Shown: piece after piece, positions 25,058 through 34,077 of the stretch
Position numbering within the stretch: the stretch's first letter is position 1
How the letters are laid out: every line of letters starts with the position of its first letter
NCBI GenBank assembly: GCA_963975935.1
Contig: CAXBIQ010000001.1
Span: 248,001-312,000, forward strand
Direction of reading: 5' to 3'
DNA length: 64,000 nucleotides
Source: Planktosalinus sp963975935
GTDB taxonomy: Bacteria > Bacteroidota > Bacteroidia > Flavobacteriales > Flavobacteriaceae
Position numbers and translations under genes: made by a program
The notes under the pieces: generated by a model
Seen by the model: only the letters and a program-made list of their open reading frames with translations
What the model was told of the DNA's origin: nothing
Database searches by the model: none

Positions 25058-27910
25058 ATGAAATCCATTTTCTCCTCATTCGTCGTTTGCTTCTTTATTT
25101 CTTTTTCATTTGCACAACCTGCTGCAACAATAGCTGCTGAATTGCAAAATGCCCTGGAACAAACAGAAACACTCACACAAACATCACTCGTTAAAAATCT
25201 TCATTTCACAAACATAGGCCCCACTATAATGAGTGGGCGCGTGGTAGATTTGGATGTCAATCCCAAAGATCCCACCGAATTTTATGTTGCTTATGCCAGC
25301 GGTGGCTTATGGCACACCAATAATAACGGCACAAGCTTTACCCCGGTGATGGACAATGCTCCAACACAAAACCTTGGGGATATAGCCGTAGATTGGAATA
25401 ACGGAACCATTTGGGCAGGCACCGGAGAAAACAATTCTTCCCGTTCTTCTTATGCGGGAATCGGTATTTTAAAATCAACAGACAAAGGAAAAACCTGGCA
25501 AAATGTGGGGCTTGAAGACTCCCATCATATCGGACGTATTATCATCAACCCAAACAACCCTGATGAGGTTCTGGTTGCTGTTGGAGGACATCTGTATTCC
25601 TCAAATGAAATGCGAGGTATTTATAAAACGTTGGACGGTGGAAAAACCTGGAATAAAAAACTTTTTATAAACAGTGAAACCGGAGTCATCGATCTGGAGG
25701 CAGCCCCCAAGAATTTTAATGTGCTATATGCTACCTCGTGGCAACGAGACCGAAAAGCCTGGCATTTTGAAGGCAGCGGTGAGGGTTCGGCTATTTATAA
25801 AAGTGCCGATGCCGGAAACACCTGGACGAAAGTTTCAGTGGAAGGAAGTGGTTTTCCAACAGGAAAAGGCGTAGGGAGGATTGGTTTGGCTGTTTATGAC
25901 GCCAATACGGTGTATGCTTTTCACGATAATCAGGATTTCAGGCCCAAAGGAAAAGATTCTCAAGCCGAAGGCATTCTCACCAAAGATGATTTTAAAACCA
26001 TGACGGTTGCTCAATTTATGGCTTTGGATAATAGTGCTTTAAACCGTTTTTTACGGGAAAATAATTTTCAGGAAAAATACCGTGCCGAAAATGTAAAACA
26101 AATGGTAAGTGGCGGAACTGTTAAACCGGAAGATTTGGCCAAGTACCTCGAAGATGCGAATGCCATGCTTTTTGACACACCCGTGATTGGAGCTGAAGTG
26201 TATAAATCAACTGATGGCGCAAAAACCTGGACCAAAACCCACGATGATTTTCTGGATGACATCTATTATTCTTATGGATATTACTTTGGTGAAATTCGTG
26301 TAGAGCACAACAATCCCAATGCAATATACATTTTTGGAGTTCCCATTTTAAAATCAAAAGATGGCGGAAAAACTTTTAAATCAATGGATGCACCCAATGT
26401 GCACGTTGATCATCATGCACTGTGGTTAAACCCCAACAAATCAGGTCACTTAATCAACGGAAACGATGGTGGGGTCAACATTACATATGATGACGGCGAA
26501 AGCTGGCTCAAAGCAAACTCCACACCCGTAATGCAGGTATATGCCCTGCAAGTGGATAATCAAACACCTTACAATGTGTATGCAGGTTCGCAGGATAATG
26601 GCGTTTGGGTAGGACCCAACAACTATTCCCATTCCATGCGATGGCACAATACCGGCGACTATCCTTATAAGGAGTTGATGGGCGGTGACGGGATGTATAT
26701 AGAGGTAGATGAACGCAACCCTGATATAGTGTATACCGGCTTTCAGTTTGGAAATTATTTCAGGATTGACAGAGATCAGGACAAAACCACATACATACAA
26801 CCCAAACACGAGCTCGGTGAGGCACCTTACCGCTTTAATTGGCAAACACCTATTTTACTTTCCAAACACAATCAAGACATACTATACTATGGCGGAAATA
26901 AACTCATGCGCTCCATGAATCAAGGGGATGATTATACCGCCATTTCTCCAGATTTGACAAAAGGGGGTAAAAAAGGAAATGTTGCTTACGGAACGTTGAC
27001 ATCTATTGACGAGTCGCCTTTTCAGTTTGGCTTGCTCTATGCCGGAAGTGATGACGGCCTGCTTCACATTTCCAAAAACAGCGGAGGAAGCTGGGAGAAA
27101 ATCTCTGATAGTTTTCCGCAGGATTTATGGGTGTCGCGTGTGATTGCTTCAAAGCACAAAAAAGAACGGGTATATGTTACCCTTAACGGTTACCGTTGGG
27201 ATGACTTTAAACCCTATGTGTATGTGAGTGAAGACTATGGAAAGACCTGGAAAAATATCAACGGTAATTTGCCATTATCACCTGTAAATGTCATCAGGGA
27301 AGATCCTGCCAATGAAAACATTCTTTACCTGGGAACGGATAACAGTGCGTATGTCACCTTTAATCGTGGTGAAAGCTGGGATCGCTTTTCCTCCAATTTG
27401 CCGAATGTTGCTGTGCATGATTTACGCATTCAGGCCGAAGCCAAAGATTTGATTTTAGGAACCCATGGCCGTTCTATCTACAAGACAAACATCGCGATGC
27501 TTCAGGAAATGAGCCTGGAAAGCCTCAACGAAGATTTAATCGTTTTTGATGCAGACAAGGTGCGACATTCAAATCGTTGGGGAAGCAGTTGGAGTAGCTG
27601 GAGGGAGCCCATTGAGCCATCAACAGAAATCCACTTCTACAGCGGGCACACCGGCACTGCAACCATTGCGGTAAAAACCGAAAAAGGAGCAACCTTATAC
27701 AGCAATAACATGAATGTCGATAAAGGATTTAATACCTATGAATATGACGTAACTCTTTCGGAAAACGGAAGAAAAGCCTATTTAAAAGAAAATAAGGAAG
27801 CCACTATCGATGAGAAACAAAATGGAGAATACTATTTGCCGAAAGGGACTTATACTGTGCAAATCACTTTGAATGGGGTGAAGAAAACGCAGGAACTAGT
27901 GGTGGACTAA
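25058..27910 (+). CDS. Exported sortilin/BNR-repeat protein (VPS10-like propeller)
   Basis: 950 residues with a signal peptide (about 1-19, SFSFAQ/PAA). The body has eight or so BNR/Asp-box motifs: STDKGKTWQ, TLDGGKTWN, SADAGNTWT, STDGAKTWT, SKDGGKTFK, SKNSGGSWE, SEDYGKTWK and NRGESWD. Asp boxes mark beta-propeller blades, here arranged as in the sortilin/VPS10-like glycosyl-hydrolase-type proteins that are common in Bacteroidota. Residues 870-950 form a beta domain that ends KGTYTVQITLNG...TQELVVD; no FPNP-type T9SS tail is visible. The catalytic activity, if any, is unknown. A TTG-N19-TATTTTCA promoter-like pair lies just upstream (weak). Confidence 0.88.
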   Translation: MKSIFSSFVVCFFISFSFAQPAATIAAELQNALEQTETLTQTSLVKNLHFTNIGPTIMSGRVVDLDVNPKDPTEFYVAYASGGLWHTNNNGTSFTPVMDNAPTQNLGDIAVDWNNGTIWAGTGENNSSRSSYAGIGILKSTDKGKTWQNVGLEDSHHIGRIIINPNNPDEVLVAVGGHLYSSNEMRGIYKTLDGGKTWNKKLFINSETGVIDLEAAPKNFNVLYATSWQRDRKAWHFEGSGEGSAIYKSADAGNTWTKVSVEGSGFPTGKGVGRIGLAVYDANTVYAFHDNQDFRPKGKDSQAEGILTKDDFKTMTVAQFMALDNSALNRFLRENNFQEKYRAENVKQMVSGGTVKPEDLAKYLEDANAMLFDTPVIGAEVYKSTDGAKTWTKTHDDFLDDIYYSYGYYFGEIRVEHNNPNAIYIFGVPILKSKDGGKTFKSMDAPNVHVDHHALWLNPNKSGHLINGNDGGVNITYDDGESWLKANSTPVMQVYALQVDNQTPYNVYAGSQDNGVWVGPNNYSHSMRWHNTGDYPYKELMGGDGMYIEVDERNPDIVYTGFQFGNYFRIDRDQDKTTYIQPKHELGEAPYRFNWQTPILLSKHNQDILYYGGNKLMRSMNQGDDYTAISPDLTKGGKKGNVAYGTLTSIDESPFQFGLLYAGSDDGLLHISKNSGGSWEKISDSFPQDLWVSRVIASKHKKERVYVTLNGYRWDDFKPYVYVSEDYGKTWKNINGNLPLSPVNVIREDPANENILYLGTDNSAYVTFNRGESWDRFSSNLPNVAVHDLRIQAEAKDLILGTHGRSIYKTNIAMLQEMSLESLNEDLIVFDADKVRHSNRWGSSWSSWREPIEPSTEIHFYSGHTGTATIAVKTEKGATLYSNNMNVDKGFNTYEYDVTLSENGRKAYLKENKEATIDEKQNGEYYLPKGTYTVQITLNGVKKTQELVVD

Positions 27911-28014
27911 GTCTCTTGAGTTTTGGAAGGAAGATGTTTGAGGGTCTTTATTTAAAATAATTCTAAAAAAGCTAAGGGTCGCTTTATCCCAGCCTTTGAT
28001 ATGGAGTAAGGTGC

Positions 28015-28064
28015 TAGTATCCCTATACGAGGCTAAAAGATGACCAGCCTAAACAGGGATACTA
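28015..28064. repeat. Nested inverted repeat upstream of sdhC
   Basis: TAGTATCCCT (28015-28024) is perfectly complementary to AGGGATACTA (28055-28064), and inside it AGGCT (28030-28034) to AGCCT (28046-28050). The result is a two-part stem with small internal bulges and an 11-nt loop. It lies between the end of the BNR-repeat gene (105 bp away) and the sdh promoter (54 bp away). It has no T-run, so it is not a simple terminator. It could be an RNA structure, a protein site or a repeat remnant. Confidence 0.7.
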
Positions 28065-28117
28065 ATAGTAAACATTTTATAACCATTCTAAATAGCGAAC
28101 GATAACCACATCAAAGT

Positions 28118-28148
28118 TTGTAGATATAGCACTTGCATCGTATTTTTG
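28118..28148 (+). promoter_or_regulatory. Promoter of sdhCAB
   Basis: TTG (28118-28120), 20-nt spacer, TATTTTTG (28141-28148). This matches the Bacteroidota consensus and lies 26 nt before the ATG of sdhC. Confidence 0.75.
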
Positions 28149-28174
28149 TAGACCTTATTGTTAAATAACTTCAA

Positions 28175-28834
28175 ATGAGCGGATTTTTAAAAGCAACTAT
28201 TGCAAGAAAGTTTGCAATGGCACTTTCAGGACTATTTTTAGTCATCTTTTTAGCACAGCATTTTTTTATCAATTTTACTTCGGTTTTTAGCGCAGACACA
28301 TTCAATGAATTATCCCACTTTATGGGAACCAATCCCGTTGTGCAATATGTAGCCCAGCCCATTTTGATTTTTGGCGTCATCTTTCACTTTGTTATGGGGT
28401 TTGTTCTTGAAATCAAAAACCGCAATGCCCGTAATGTGAGCTATGCAAAATTCTCAGGGGGAGCAAACTCTACCTGGATGTCAAGAAATATGATATGGTC
28501 AGGACTTGTTGTCCTTGCGTTTTTAGCACTGCATTTCTATGATTTCTGGATTCCTGAAATGGTACACAAATATGTGGAATCCCACCCTGAAGATGCGACT
28601 AGATACTACGCAGAAACAGTAGAAAAATTTCACGACCCCATAAGGACCTGGGCGTATGTCATTTCATTTGTCTTTTTGGCAATGCACCTGTTACATGGGT
28701 TTCAATCCTCGTTTCAATCTATTGGCTTCAATAATAAATATTCAAAAGGCCTCAAAGGTTTTACAGTAGCATTTGCAATACTCATCCCGCTCGGATTTAT
28801 TTTTATTGCTTTGTATCACCACTTAAATCAATAA
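28175..28834 (+). CDS. sdhC: Succinate dehydrogenase cytochrome b subunit
   Basis: 219-residue b558-type membrane anchor of complex II, with five predicted helices (about 13-33, 55-82, 100-125, 150-178 and 190-215). Candidate haem-ligand histidines are in LAQHFFINF, FGVIFHFVMGF, ALHFYDFW and AMHLLHGFQ. A single long subunit replaces SdhC and SdhD, as in Bacteroidota and Bacillus. sdhA starts 6 bp after its stop. Confidence 0.95.
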   Translation: MSGFLKATIARKFAMALSGLFLVIFLAQHFFINFTSVFSADTFNELSHFMGTNPVVQYVAQPILIFGVIFHFVMGFVLEIKNRNARNVSYAKFSGGANSTWMSRNMIWSGLVVLAFLALHFYDFWIPEMVHKYVESHPEDATRYYAETVEKFHDPIRTWAYVISFVFLAMHLLHGFQSSFQSIGFNNKYSKGLKGFTVAFAILIPLGFIFIALYHHLNQ

Positions 28835-28840
28835 TGTAGT

Positions 28841-30844
28841 ATGGCAACTCTAGATTCAAAAACACCCGAAGGTCCCATTTCTGAAAAATGGACCAATCAT
28901 AAAAATAAAATCAACCTGGTAAACCCTGCCAACAAGCGTAATATTGACGTCATTGTTGTGGGAACCGGTCTTGCCGGAGGTTCTGCTGCTGCAACACTTG
29001 CCGAGTTGGGCTATAATGTAAAAGCATTTTGCTTTCAGGATTCGCCCCGTCGTGCACACTCTATAGCCGCTCAGGGCGGAATCAATGCCGCAAAAAACTA
29101 TCAGGGCGATGGTGATTCTACACACCGTCTTTTTTATGATACCGTAAAAGGAGGTGACTACCGTTCACGTGAATCCAATGTTTATCGTCTGGCTGAGGTT
29201 TCCGCAAATATCATTGATCAATGTGTAGCGCAAGGTGTGCCTTTTGCCCGTGAATATGGTGGCTTGCTGGACAACCGCTCTTTTGGTGGTGTGTTGGTTT
29301 CCAGAACGTTTTATGCCAAAGGACAAACGGGACAACAACTTTTATTGGGTGCTTATTCTGCAATGAACCGCCAGATAGGTCGCGGAAAAATAAAAATGTA
29401 TAACCGTCACGAGATGCTCGATTTGGTTATCGTTGACGGAAAAGCCAGGGGAATTATCGCCCGAAATCTGGTTACAGGTGAAATCGAAAGACACTCAGCA
29501 CATGCTGTTGTTTTAGGAACAGGTGGGTACGGAAACGTGTTTTACCTTTCAACCAACGCGATGGGAAGCAATGTTACCGCAGCCTGGAAAATTCATAAAA
29601 AAGGAGCTTATTTTGCCAATCCGTGTTATACACAAATTCACCCTACATGTATTCCCGTATCCGGGGACCATCAGTCAAAATTGACCTTGATGTCTGAATC
29701 TTTACGTAATGACGGAAGAATCTGGGTGCCTGCAAAACTGGAAGACGCCAAAGCAATTCGCGAAGGAAAATTAAAGCCCACTGATTTAAAAGAGGAGGAC
29801 AGGGATTACTACCTGGAAAGAAGATACCCTTCTTTCGGAAACCTGGTGCCGCGTGATGTGGCCTCAAGGGCAGCAAAAGAACGTTGTGATGCCGGGTTTG
29901 GTGTTAATAAAACAGGGGAGGCCGTGTATCTTGATTTCGCCGCAGCAATAGAACGCTATGGAAAAGAACAAGCCAGAGTAAAGCACCTCGATGAAAACGA
30001 CTCACAATTAGTTAAGAAATTAGGAACTGAAGTGGTGGCCAATAAATATGGGAACCTCTTTCAGATGTATGAAAAAATTGTCGATCAGAATCCCTATGAA
30101 ACCCCAATGATGATCTATCCTGCCGTGCATTACACGATGGGGGGCATTTGGGTGGATTACAATTTGATGACGACTATTGAAGGTTGTTATGCTATTGGTG
30201 AAGCCAATTTCTCTGATCACGGCGCGAACCGTTTAGGAGCTTCTGCATTGATGCAGGGTCTGGCAGACGGCTATTTTGTGTTGCCTTACACGATTGGGAA
30301 TTATCTGGCAAATGACATCCGTACCGGAAAAATATCAACAGACCTACCCGAATTTGAAGCCGCTGAAAAAAATGTTCGTTCCCAGATAGAACACTTTATG
30401 AACAACAAAGGGACTAAAACCGTGGACCATTTCCACAAACGCCTTGGAAAAATCATGTGGGACAAAGTAGGGATGGCAAGAAATGCCAAAGGATTAAATG
30501 AAGCCATCGAAGAGATTGCAGCTTTGCGTGATGAATTTTACAAAGAAGTGAGGGTTCCCGGCGCCGCAGACGGATTAAACCAGGAGTTGGAAAAAGCATT
30601 GCGTGTTGCAGATTTTCTTGAGCTTGGAGAGCTTTTCGCAAAAGATGCTTTACACAGAAATGAATCGTGTGGAGGTCACTTCCGTGAAGAATATCAAACT
30701 GAAGAAGGCGAAGCTCTGCGTGATGATGAAAACTTTGCCTATGTGGCTGCGTGGGAATACAAAGGAAAACCCAGCGAAGCAGTATTGCATAAGGAGGAAT
30801 TGAATTTTGAAAACATTAAACTGGTTACTCGTAGCTATAAATAA
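28841..30844 (+). CDS. sdhA: Succinate dehydrogenase flavoprotein subunit
   Basis: 667-residue flavoprotein that oxidises succinate to fumarate. The FAD dinucleotide fold starts GTGLAGG (41-47) and the covalent FAD site is RRAHSIAAQGG with His73. Substrate-site residues lie in HPTCIP and FSDHGANRLGASALMQGL, with the C-terminal helical and cap parts complete. This length and the large C-terminal part are typical of the non-mitochondrial (B-type) enzyme. It is second in sdhCAB. Confidence 0.97.
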   Translation: MATLDSKTPEGPISEKWTNHKNKINLVNPANKRNIDVIVVGTGLAGGSAAATLAELGYNVKAFCFQDSPRRAHSIAAQGGINAAKNYQGDGDSTHRLFYDTVKGGDYRSRESNVYRLAEVSANIIDQCVAQGVPFAREYGGLLDNRSFGGVLVSRTFYAKGQTGQQLLLGAYSAMNRQIGRGKIKMYNRHEMLDLVIVDGKARGIIARNLVTGEIERHSAHAVVLGTGGYGNVFYLSTNAMGSNVTAAWKIHKKGAYFANPCYTQIHPTCIPVSGDHQSKLTLMSESLRNDGRIWVPAKLEDAKAIREGKLKPTDLKEEDRDYYLERRYPSFGNLVPRDVASRAAKERCDAGFGVNKTGEAVYLDFAAAIERYGKEQARVKHLDENDSQLVKKLGTEVVANKYGNLFQMYEKIVDQNPYETPMMIYPAVHYTMGGIWVDYNLMTTIEGCYAIGEANFSDHGANRLGASALMQGLADGYFVLPYTIGNYLANDIRTGKISTDLPEFEAAEKNVRSQIEHFMNNKGTKTVDHFHKRLGKIMWDKVGMARNAKGLNEAIEEIAALRDEFYKEVRVPGAADGLNQELEKALRVADFLELGELFAKDALHRNESCGGHFREEYQTEEGEALRDDENFAYVAAWEYKGKPSEAVLHKEELNFENIKLVTRSYK

Positions 30845-30910
30845 GATTTGAGACTTGAGATGTTAGACTATAGACTAACCCTCAGTTCTCACCATTAAAG
30901 TCTAAAAATT

Positions 30911-31657
30911 ATGAATTTAACCCTAAAAATATGGCGTCAGTCTGATGCCGGTAAAAAAGGAAGAATAGTTGACTATAAAATCGATGATGTTTCACCTGAT
31001 ATGTCTTTTCTTGACATGCTCGATATGCTCAATGAGCAATTGAACAATAAAGGTGAAGAGCCGGTTGCCTTTGATCATGATTGCCGTGAAGGTATTTGCG
31101 GCTCCTGCTCATTACAAATCAACGGTGAGCCTCATGGTCCTGACAGGATGATTACCACCTGCCAGTTGCACATGCGCACTTTCAAAGACGGGGATACTAT
31201 TTACATAGAACCCTTCAGGGCAAAAGCATTTCCGGTAATAAAGGATCTGGTTGTTGACAGGAGTTCGTTTGACAGAATCCAACATGCGGGCGGGTTTATT
31301 TCGGTAAACACTTCGGGGAACACAATTGATGCCAATGCGATACCGGTGAATAAACACGATGCAGACAAGGCCTTTGATGCAGCAACCTGTATTGGTTGCG
31401 GGGCGTGTGTTGCGGCTTGTAAAAATGCCTCGGCGATGTTGTTTGTTTCGGCTAAAGTATCGCAATTTGCCTTATTGCCACAGGGAAAGGTAGAAGCGAC
31501 AGACCGTGTGCTTAATATGGTGCGCCAAATGGATGAAGAAGGTTTTGGAAACTGTTCCAATACAGGTGCCTGTGAGATTGAATGTCCCAAAGGTATTTCG
31601 CTGGAAAACATCGCCCGTATGAACAGGGAATATATGAGTGCCAATTTGAAAGGCTAG
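30911..31657 (+). CDS. sdhB: Succinate dehydrogenase iron-sulfur subunit
   Basis: 248-residue subunit with [2Fe-2S] ligands Cys58, Cys63, Cys66 and Cys84 (CREGICGSC then C), a [4Fe-4S] block from Cys160 (CIGCGACVAAC), and a third from Cys215 (CSNTGACEIECP). It passes electrons from FAD to quinone. The 66-bp gap to sdhA holds a degenerate GAGACTTGAGA/TAGAC-type sequence, but the genes are still best read as one operon. Confidence 0.97.
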   Translation: MNLTLKIWRQSDAGKKGRIVDYKIDDVSPDMSFLDMLDMLNEQLNNKGEEPVAFDHDCREGICGSCSLQINGEPHGPDRMITTCQLHMRTFKDGDTIYIEPFRAKAFPVIKDLVVDRSSFDRIQHAGGFISVNTSGNTIDANAIPVNKHDADKAFDAATCIGCGACVAACKNASAMLFVSAKVSQFALLPQGKVEATDRVLNMVRQMDEEGFGNCSNTGACEIECPKGISLENIARMNREYMSANLKG

Positions 31658-31680
31658 AATCTAAAAAAGTATATAAAAGC

Positions 31681-31719
31681 AAAAAGCGCTGAGACCCAGT
31701 TCAGGATTCAGCGCTTTTA
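31681..31719. terminator. Bidirectional terminator between sdhB and rng
   Basis: AAAAGCGCTGA (31682-31692) pairs with TCAGCGCTTTT (31708-31718) around a 15-nt loop, with A- and T-runs on both sides. It serves the converging sdh and rng transcripts. Confidence 0.88.
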
Positions 31720-33261
31720 TTATTTTATCTCTTTACCATCTTTATCAAAAAAATGATATTCGAGATATGTGTAAGCATCTCTTGGTTGAATTTTCACCCA
31801 TTTTTTATGTTCTAAAAACCATTTAGAACGTATCGATGGAAAGCCTTTTATTAAGAAGGCTGCTATAAAAGGATGTGTGTTTAAAGTTATCTTTTTATAG
31901 TCTTTTTTCAATAATCTTTTTAAATCGCTGTTAATCCTGTCAATGATTAAAATGGGAGCTTCAACTTCTCCCGCTTCCCCGTTAGGATCTAACTCACGGG
32001 TTTTAATATTCATTTCAGGCCTAACGCGTTGTCGTGTAATCTGGATTAAACCAAATTTACTGGGAGGCAAAATTTTATGTTTTGCCCGGTCATCTTTCAT
32101 TTCATCACGCAAGTGATTAAACAGTTGCTTTCTGTGGTTGGGATTTGACATATCGATAAAATCGACTACAATAATCCCTCCCATATCCCGCAGGCGGAGT
32201 TGGCGAGCCAGCTCTGTTGCGGCAATTAAATTGACTTCAAGTGCAGTAGCTTCCTGGCTGTCTGATTTGTTTGAGCGGTTACCGCTATTTACATCGACAA
32301 CGTGAAGGGCTTCTGTGTGTTCTATCACGAGATAGGCACCCTTGTTTCCCGAAACCGTACGGCCGAAAGACATTTTAATTTGTCTTTCAATCCCAAATTT
32401 TTCAAAAATGGGAACCTTGGAGTCATACAACTTAACGATTGATTCTTTTTGTGGTGCAACTTCGTGCACATAATCCTTAATTTTAAAATAAAGCGTCTCA
32501 TCATCAATATGTATGGCTGTGAAAGAATCATTAAGCAAATCTCTGATAAGGGACAGGCCTCTGTTCATTTCACTCATTACTTTAGATGGGTGGTGCGCGT
32601 TTTGTAGCTTTTTACACATTGCAGACCAGCGGTCGAGCAAGTTTTGTAAATCTTTGTCCAGTTCTGCTACTTTTTTACCCTCTGCTACGGTTCTTATAAT
32701 AACACCAAAACCTTTTGGTTTGATGCTTTGTACCAATCGTTTTAAACGGTCTTTTTCTTCTTTTGACTCTATTTTTTGTGAAATAGAAACGCGGTCAGAA
32801 AAAGGAACCAAAACGATATATCTCCCCGCCAGTGACAACTCAGAACTTATTCTGGGTCCTTTTGTGGAGATGGGTTCTTTTACTATTTGAACCAAGATGG
32901 ATTGATTTGATTTTATGGCTTCGTTAATCTTGCCATTTTTATCAATATCTTTCTCAAATGGGAAATTCTTTAAAGAGTAATCTTTAAGTTTACCTGTGCT
33001 TACAAGTTTTGTGAATTTTAATACGGAAGGGAGTTGTGGTCCTAAGTCCTGATAATGCAAGAATCCGTCTTTTTCGTATCCTACATTAACAAAAGCGGCA
33101 TTGAGGCCCGGGACAGTTTTGCGGGTTTTGGCGATAAACACGTCACCAACAGCAAATTCACTGTCATCTTCTTCCTTATGCAATTCAATTAGTTTTCCAT
33201 CTTTAAGAAGGGCAAAATCAACTTCTGAGGAACTGGATCTGATAAATAATTCGTAGTTCAC
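31720..33261 (-). CDS. rng: Ribonuclease E/G family protein (RNase G)
   Basis: 513-residue endoribonuclease that processes rRNA and degrades mRNA. It begins with a GTG start (NYELFIRSSSSEVDFALL). An S1 domain lies at about 40-120 (VGDVFIAKTRKTVPGLNAAFVNVGY), and the RNase-H-like/DNase-I-like catalytic region follows, with the metal-binding aspartates in HVVDVNSGNRS and VVDFIDM. The zinc-link and C-terminal small domain end near 500; there is no long degradosome scaffold, which is why I call it RNase G type. The leader (33262-33458) has two strong stem-loops. Confidence 0.94.
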   Translation of the reverse strand: MNYELFIRSSSSEVDFALLKDGKLIELHKEEDDSEFAVGDVFIAKTRKTVPGLNAAFVNVGYEKDGFLHYQDLGPQLPSVLKFTKLVSTGKLKDYSLKNFPFEKDIDKNGKINEAIKSNQSILVQIVKEPISTKGPRISSELSLAGRYIVLVPFSDRVSISQKIESKEEKDRLKRLVQSIKPKGFGVIIRTVAEGKKVAELDKDLQNLLDRWSAMCKKLQNAHHPSKVMSEMNRGLSLIRDLLNDSFTAIHIDDETLYFKIKDYVHEVAPQKESIVKLYDSKVPIFEKFGIERQIKMSFGRTVSGNKGAYLVIEHTEALHVVDVNSGNRSNKSDSQEATALEVNLIAATELARQLRLRDMGGIIVVDFIDMSNPNHRKQLFNHLRDEMKDDRAKHKILPPSKFGLIQITRQRVRPEMNIKTRELDPNGEAGEVEAPILIIDRINSDLKRLLKKDYKKITLNTHPFIAAFLIKGFPSIRSKWFLEHKKWVKIQPRDAYTYLEYHFFDKDGKEIK

Positions 33262-33337
33262 TCTTAGTAATTTATATCCGCCCCGTTTTTTGCTTTAAAA
33301 GCGTTTCAGGACAGATGGATTAAACAATATTTCTCAC

Positions 33338-33416
33338 AGGTTTCTTACTGTTAAAGTAAGAATAATACCCGGTGAAACCTTAGTGTGACTACAATGGTTT
33401 ACCCAAAAACCACTGT
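33338..33416 (-). promoter_or_regulatory. Structured leader of rng
   Basis: Two stem-loops lie 77 to 155 nt upstream of the rng start. In the first, AGGTTTC (33338-33344) pairs with GAAACCT (33374-33380), enclosing CTTAC (33344-33348) and GTAAG (33356-33360). In the second, ACAATGGTTT (33391-33400) pairs with AAACCACTGT (33407-33416) with one G-T/A-C position. No promoter box is clear here. In E. coli the rne leader is folded and RNase E controls its own mRNA; a similar role here is an inference. Confidence 0.5.
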
Positions 33417-33458
33417 ATGTCAATAAAATTTCTTTTTCAAAGAACGGTATTCTCTTAA

Positions 33459-33487
33459 CTAAAAAAAGTAGTTAGAAACTACTTTTT
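33459..33487 (-). terminator. Terminator after the small basic ORF
   Basis: AAAAAGTAGTT (33463-33473) pairs perfectly with AACTACTTTTT (33477-33487), with a 3-nt loop. On the minus strand it ends in a T-run. It overlaps the stop of the 29-residue ORF and ends the HU transcript ahead of rng. Confidence 0.85.
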
Positions 33488-33568
33488 CTTATGGCGATTA
33501 GCGCGGCTTCTTTTTTTGCGCTTATGGGTTGCTACCTTGTGTCTTTTTCTTTTTTTACCACTTGGCAT
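33479..33568 (-). CDS. 29-residue very basic peptide (ribosomal-protein-like)
   Basis: Starts ATG at 33568 and stops at 33479-33481. The peptide begins MPSGKKRKRHKVATHKRKKR and ends NRHKKK: 16 Lys or Arg and 3 His in 29 residues. It lies 26 bp after the HU gene on the same strand and is followed directly by a strong terminator, so it is transcribed. Such tiny basic peptides are usually bound to rRNA (like bS22, THX or the extra ribosomal peptides). From memory very similar peptides occur beside HU and rng in many Flavobacteriia. A ribosomal role is likely but not shown here. Confidence 0.8.
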   Translation of the reverse strand: MPSGKKRKRHKVATHKRKKRSRANRHKKK

Positions 33569-33594
33569 AGTGTATCTTTTTTAAGTTATTATTT

Positions 33595-33885
33595 TTATTT
33601 AACGACTACATTTTCCTTTACCCCTTCAACAAAAACTTTTGCAGGTTTAAATGCAGGGATGTTGTGTGCAGGTATTTTTATAGTTGTGTTTTTTGAAATG
33701 TTACGTCCGGTCTTTTCTGCTCTTGTTTTGATGATAAAACTTCCAAAACCTCTTAAGTATACATTGTCACCACTTTCCAAAGAGTTTTTTACTTCTGTCA
33801 TGAAACTTTCTACAGTTGCTTGAACATCTCCTTTTTCCATTCCTAGCTTTTCTGAAATTTTAGCTACGATATCTGCTTTTGTCAT
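33595..33885 (-). CDS. HU family DNA-binding protein
   Basis: 96-residue histone-like protein. It starts MTKADIVAKISEKLGMEKGDVQATVESFM, the helical dimerisation part, and has GDNVYLRGFGSF, then the DNA-binding arm with RNISKNTTIKIPAHNIPAFKPA, ending in a short tail. It bends DNA and shapes the nucleoid. A -7 box TATATTTG lies at 33930-33937 upstream. It is first in an operon with the 29-residue basic peptide gene. Confidence 0.96.
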   Translation of the reverse strand: MTKADIVAKISEKLGMEKGDVQATVESFMTEVKNSLESGDNVYLRGFGSFIIKTRAEKTGRNISKNTTIKIPAHNIPAFKPAKVFVEGVKENVVVK

Positions 33886-33929
33886 TCTAAAATATTTTAG
33901 GGATTAAAAATTAATTTTTTTCAAGACCG

Positions 33930-33937
33930 CAAATATA
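33930..33937 (-). promoter_or_regulatory. -7 box of the HU gene
   Basis: On the minus strand TATATTTG, an exact TAnnTTTG, lies 44 nt before the ATG at 33885. A possible TTG (33956-33954) has a 16-nt spacer, short for the consensus. Confidence 0.6.
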
Positions 33938-34048
33938 AGAATTTTAAAATCAACAAAACAACCCTAAGACATTAAAAAATAACCAGATATAGCTTTTGTT
34001 ATGAATTTAAGCATTTATTTGTTGATGATGAAGGAAATGACTTAAAAA

Positions 34049-34071
34049 TGTTGAAATTCAACACATTGTGT
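34049..34071. repeat. Two overlapping palindromes between glyS and HU
   Basis: TGTTGAA-A-TTCAACA (34049-34063) and AACACA-T-TGTGTT (34059-34071) are two odd-length palindromes that share five bases. They sit about 110 bp upstream of the HU -7 box and just beside the glyS terminator. They have the form of operator half-sites, but no known regulator is suggested. Confidence 0.4.
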
Positions 34072-34077
34072 TTAAAT

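Noticed and set aside
30845..30910. GAGACTTGAGA/TAGAC-like tract between sdhA and sdhB as a mobile or regulatory repeat
   Set aside because: The tract is short and degenerate, and the inner GTTAG/CTAAC pairing is only 5 bp; I see no support for a function.
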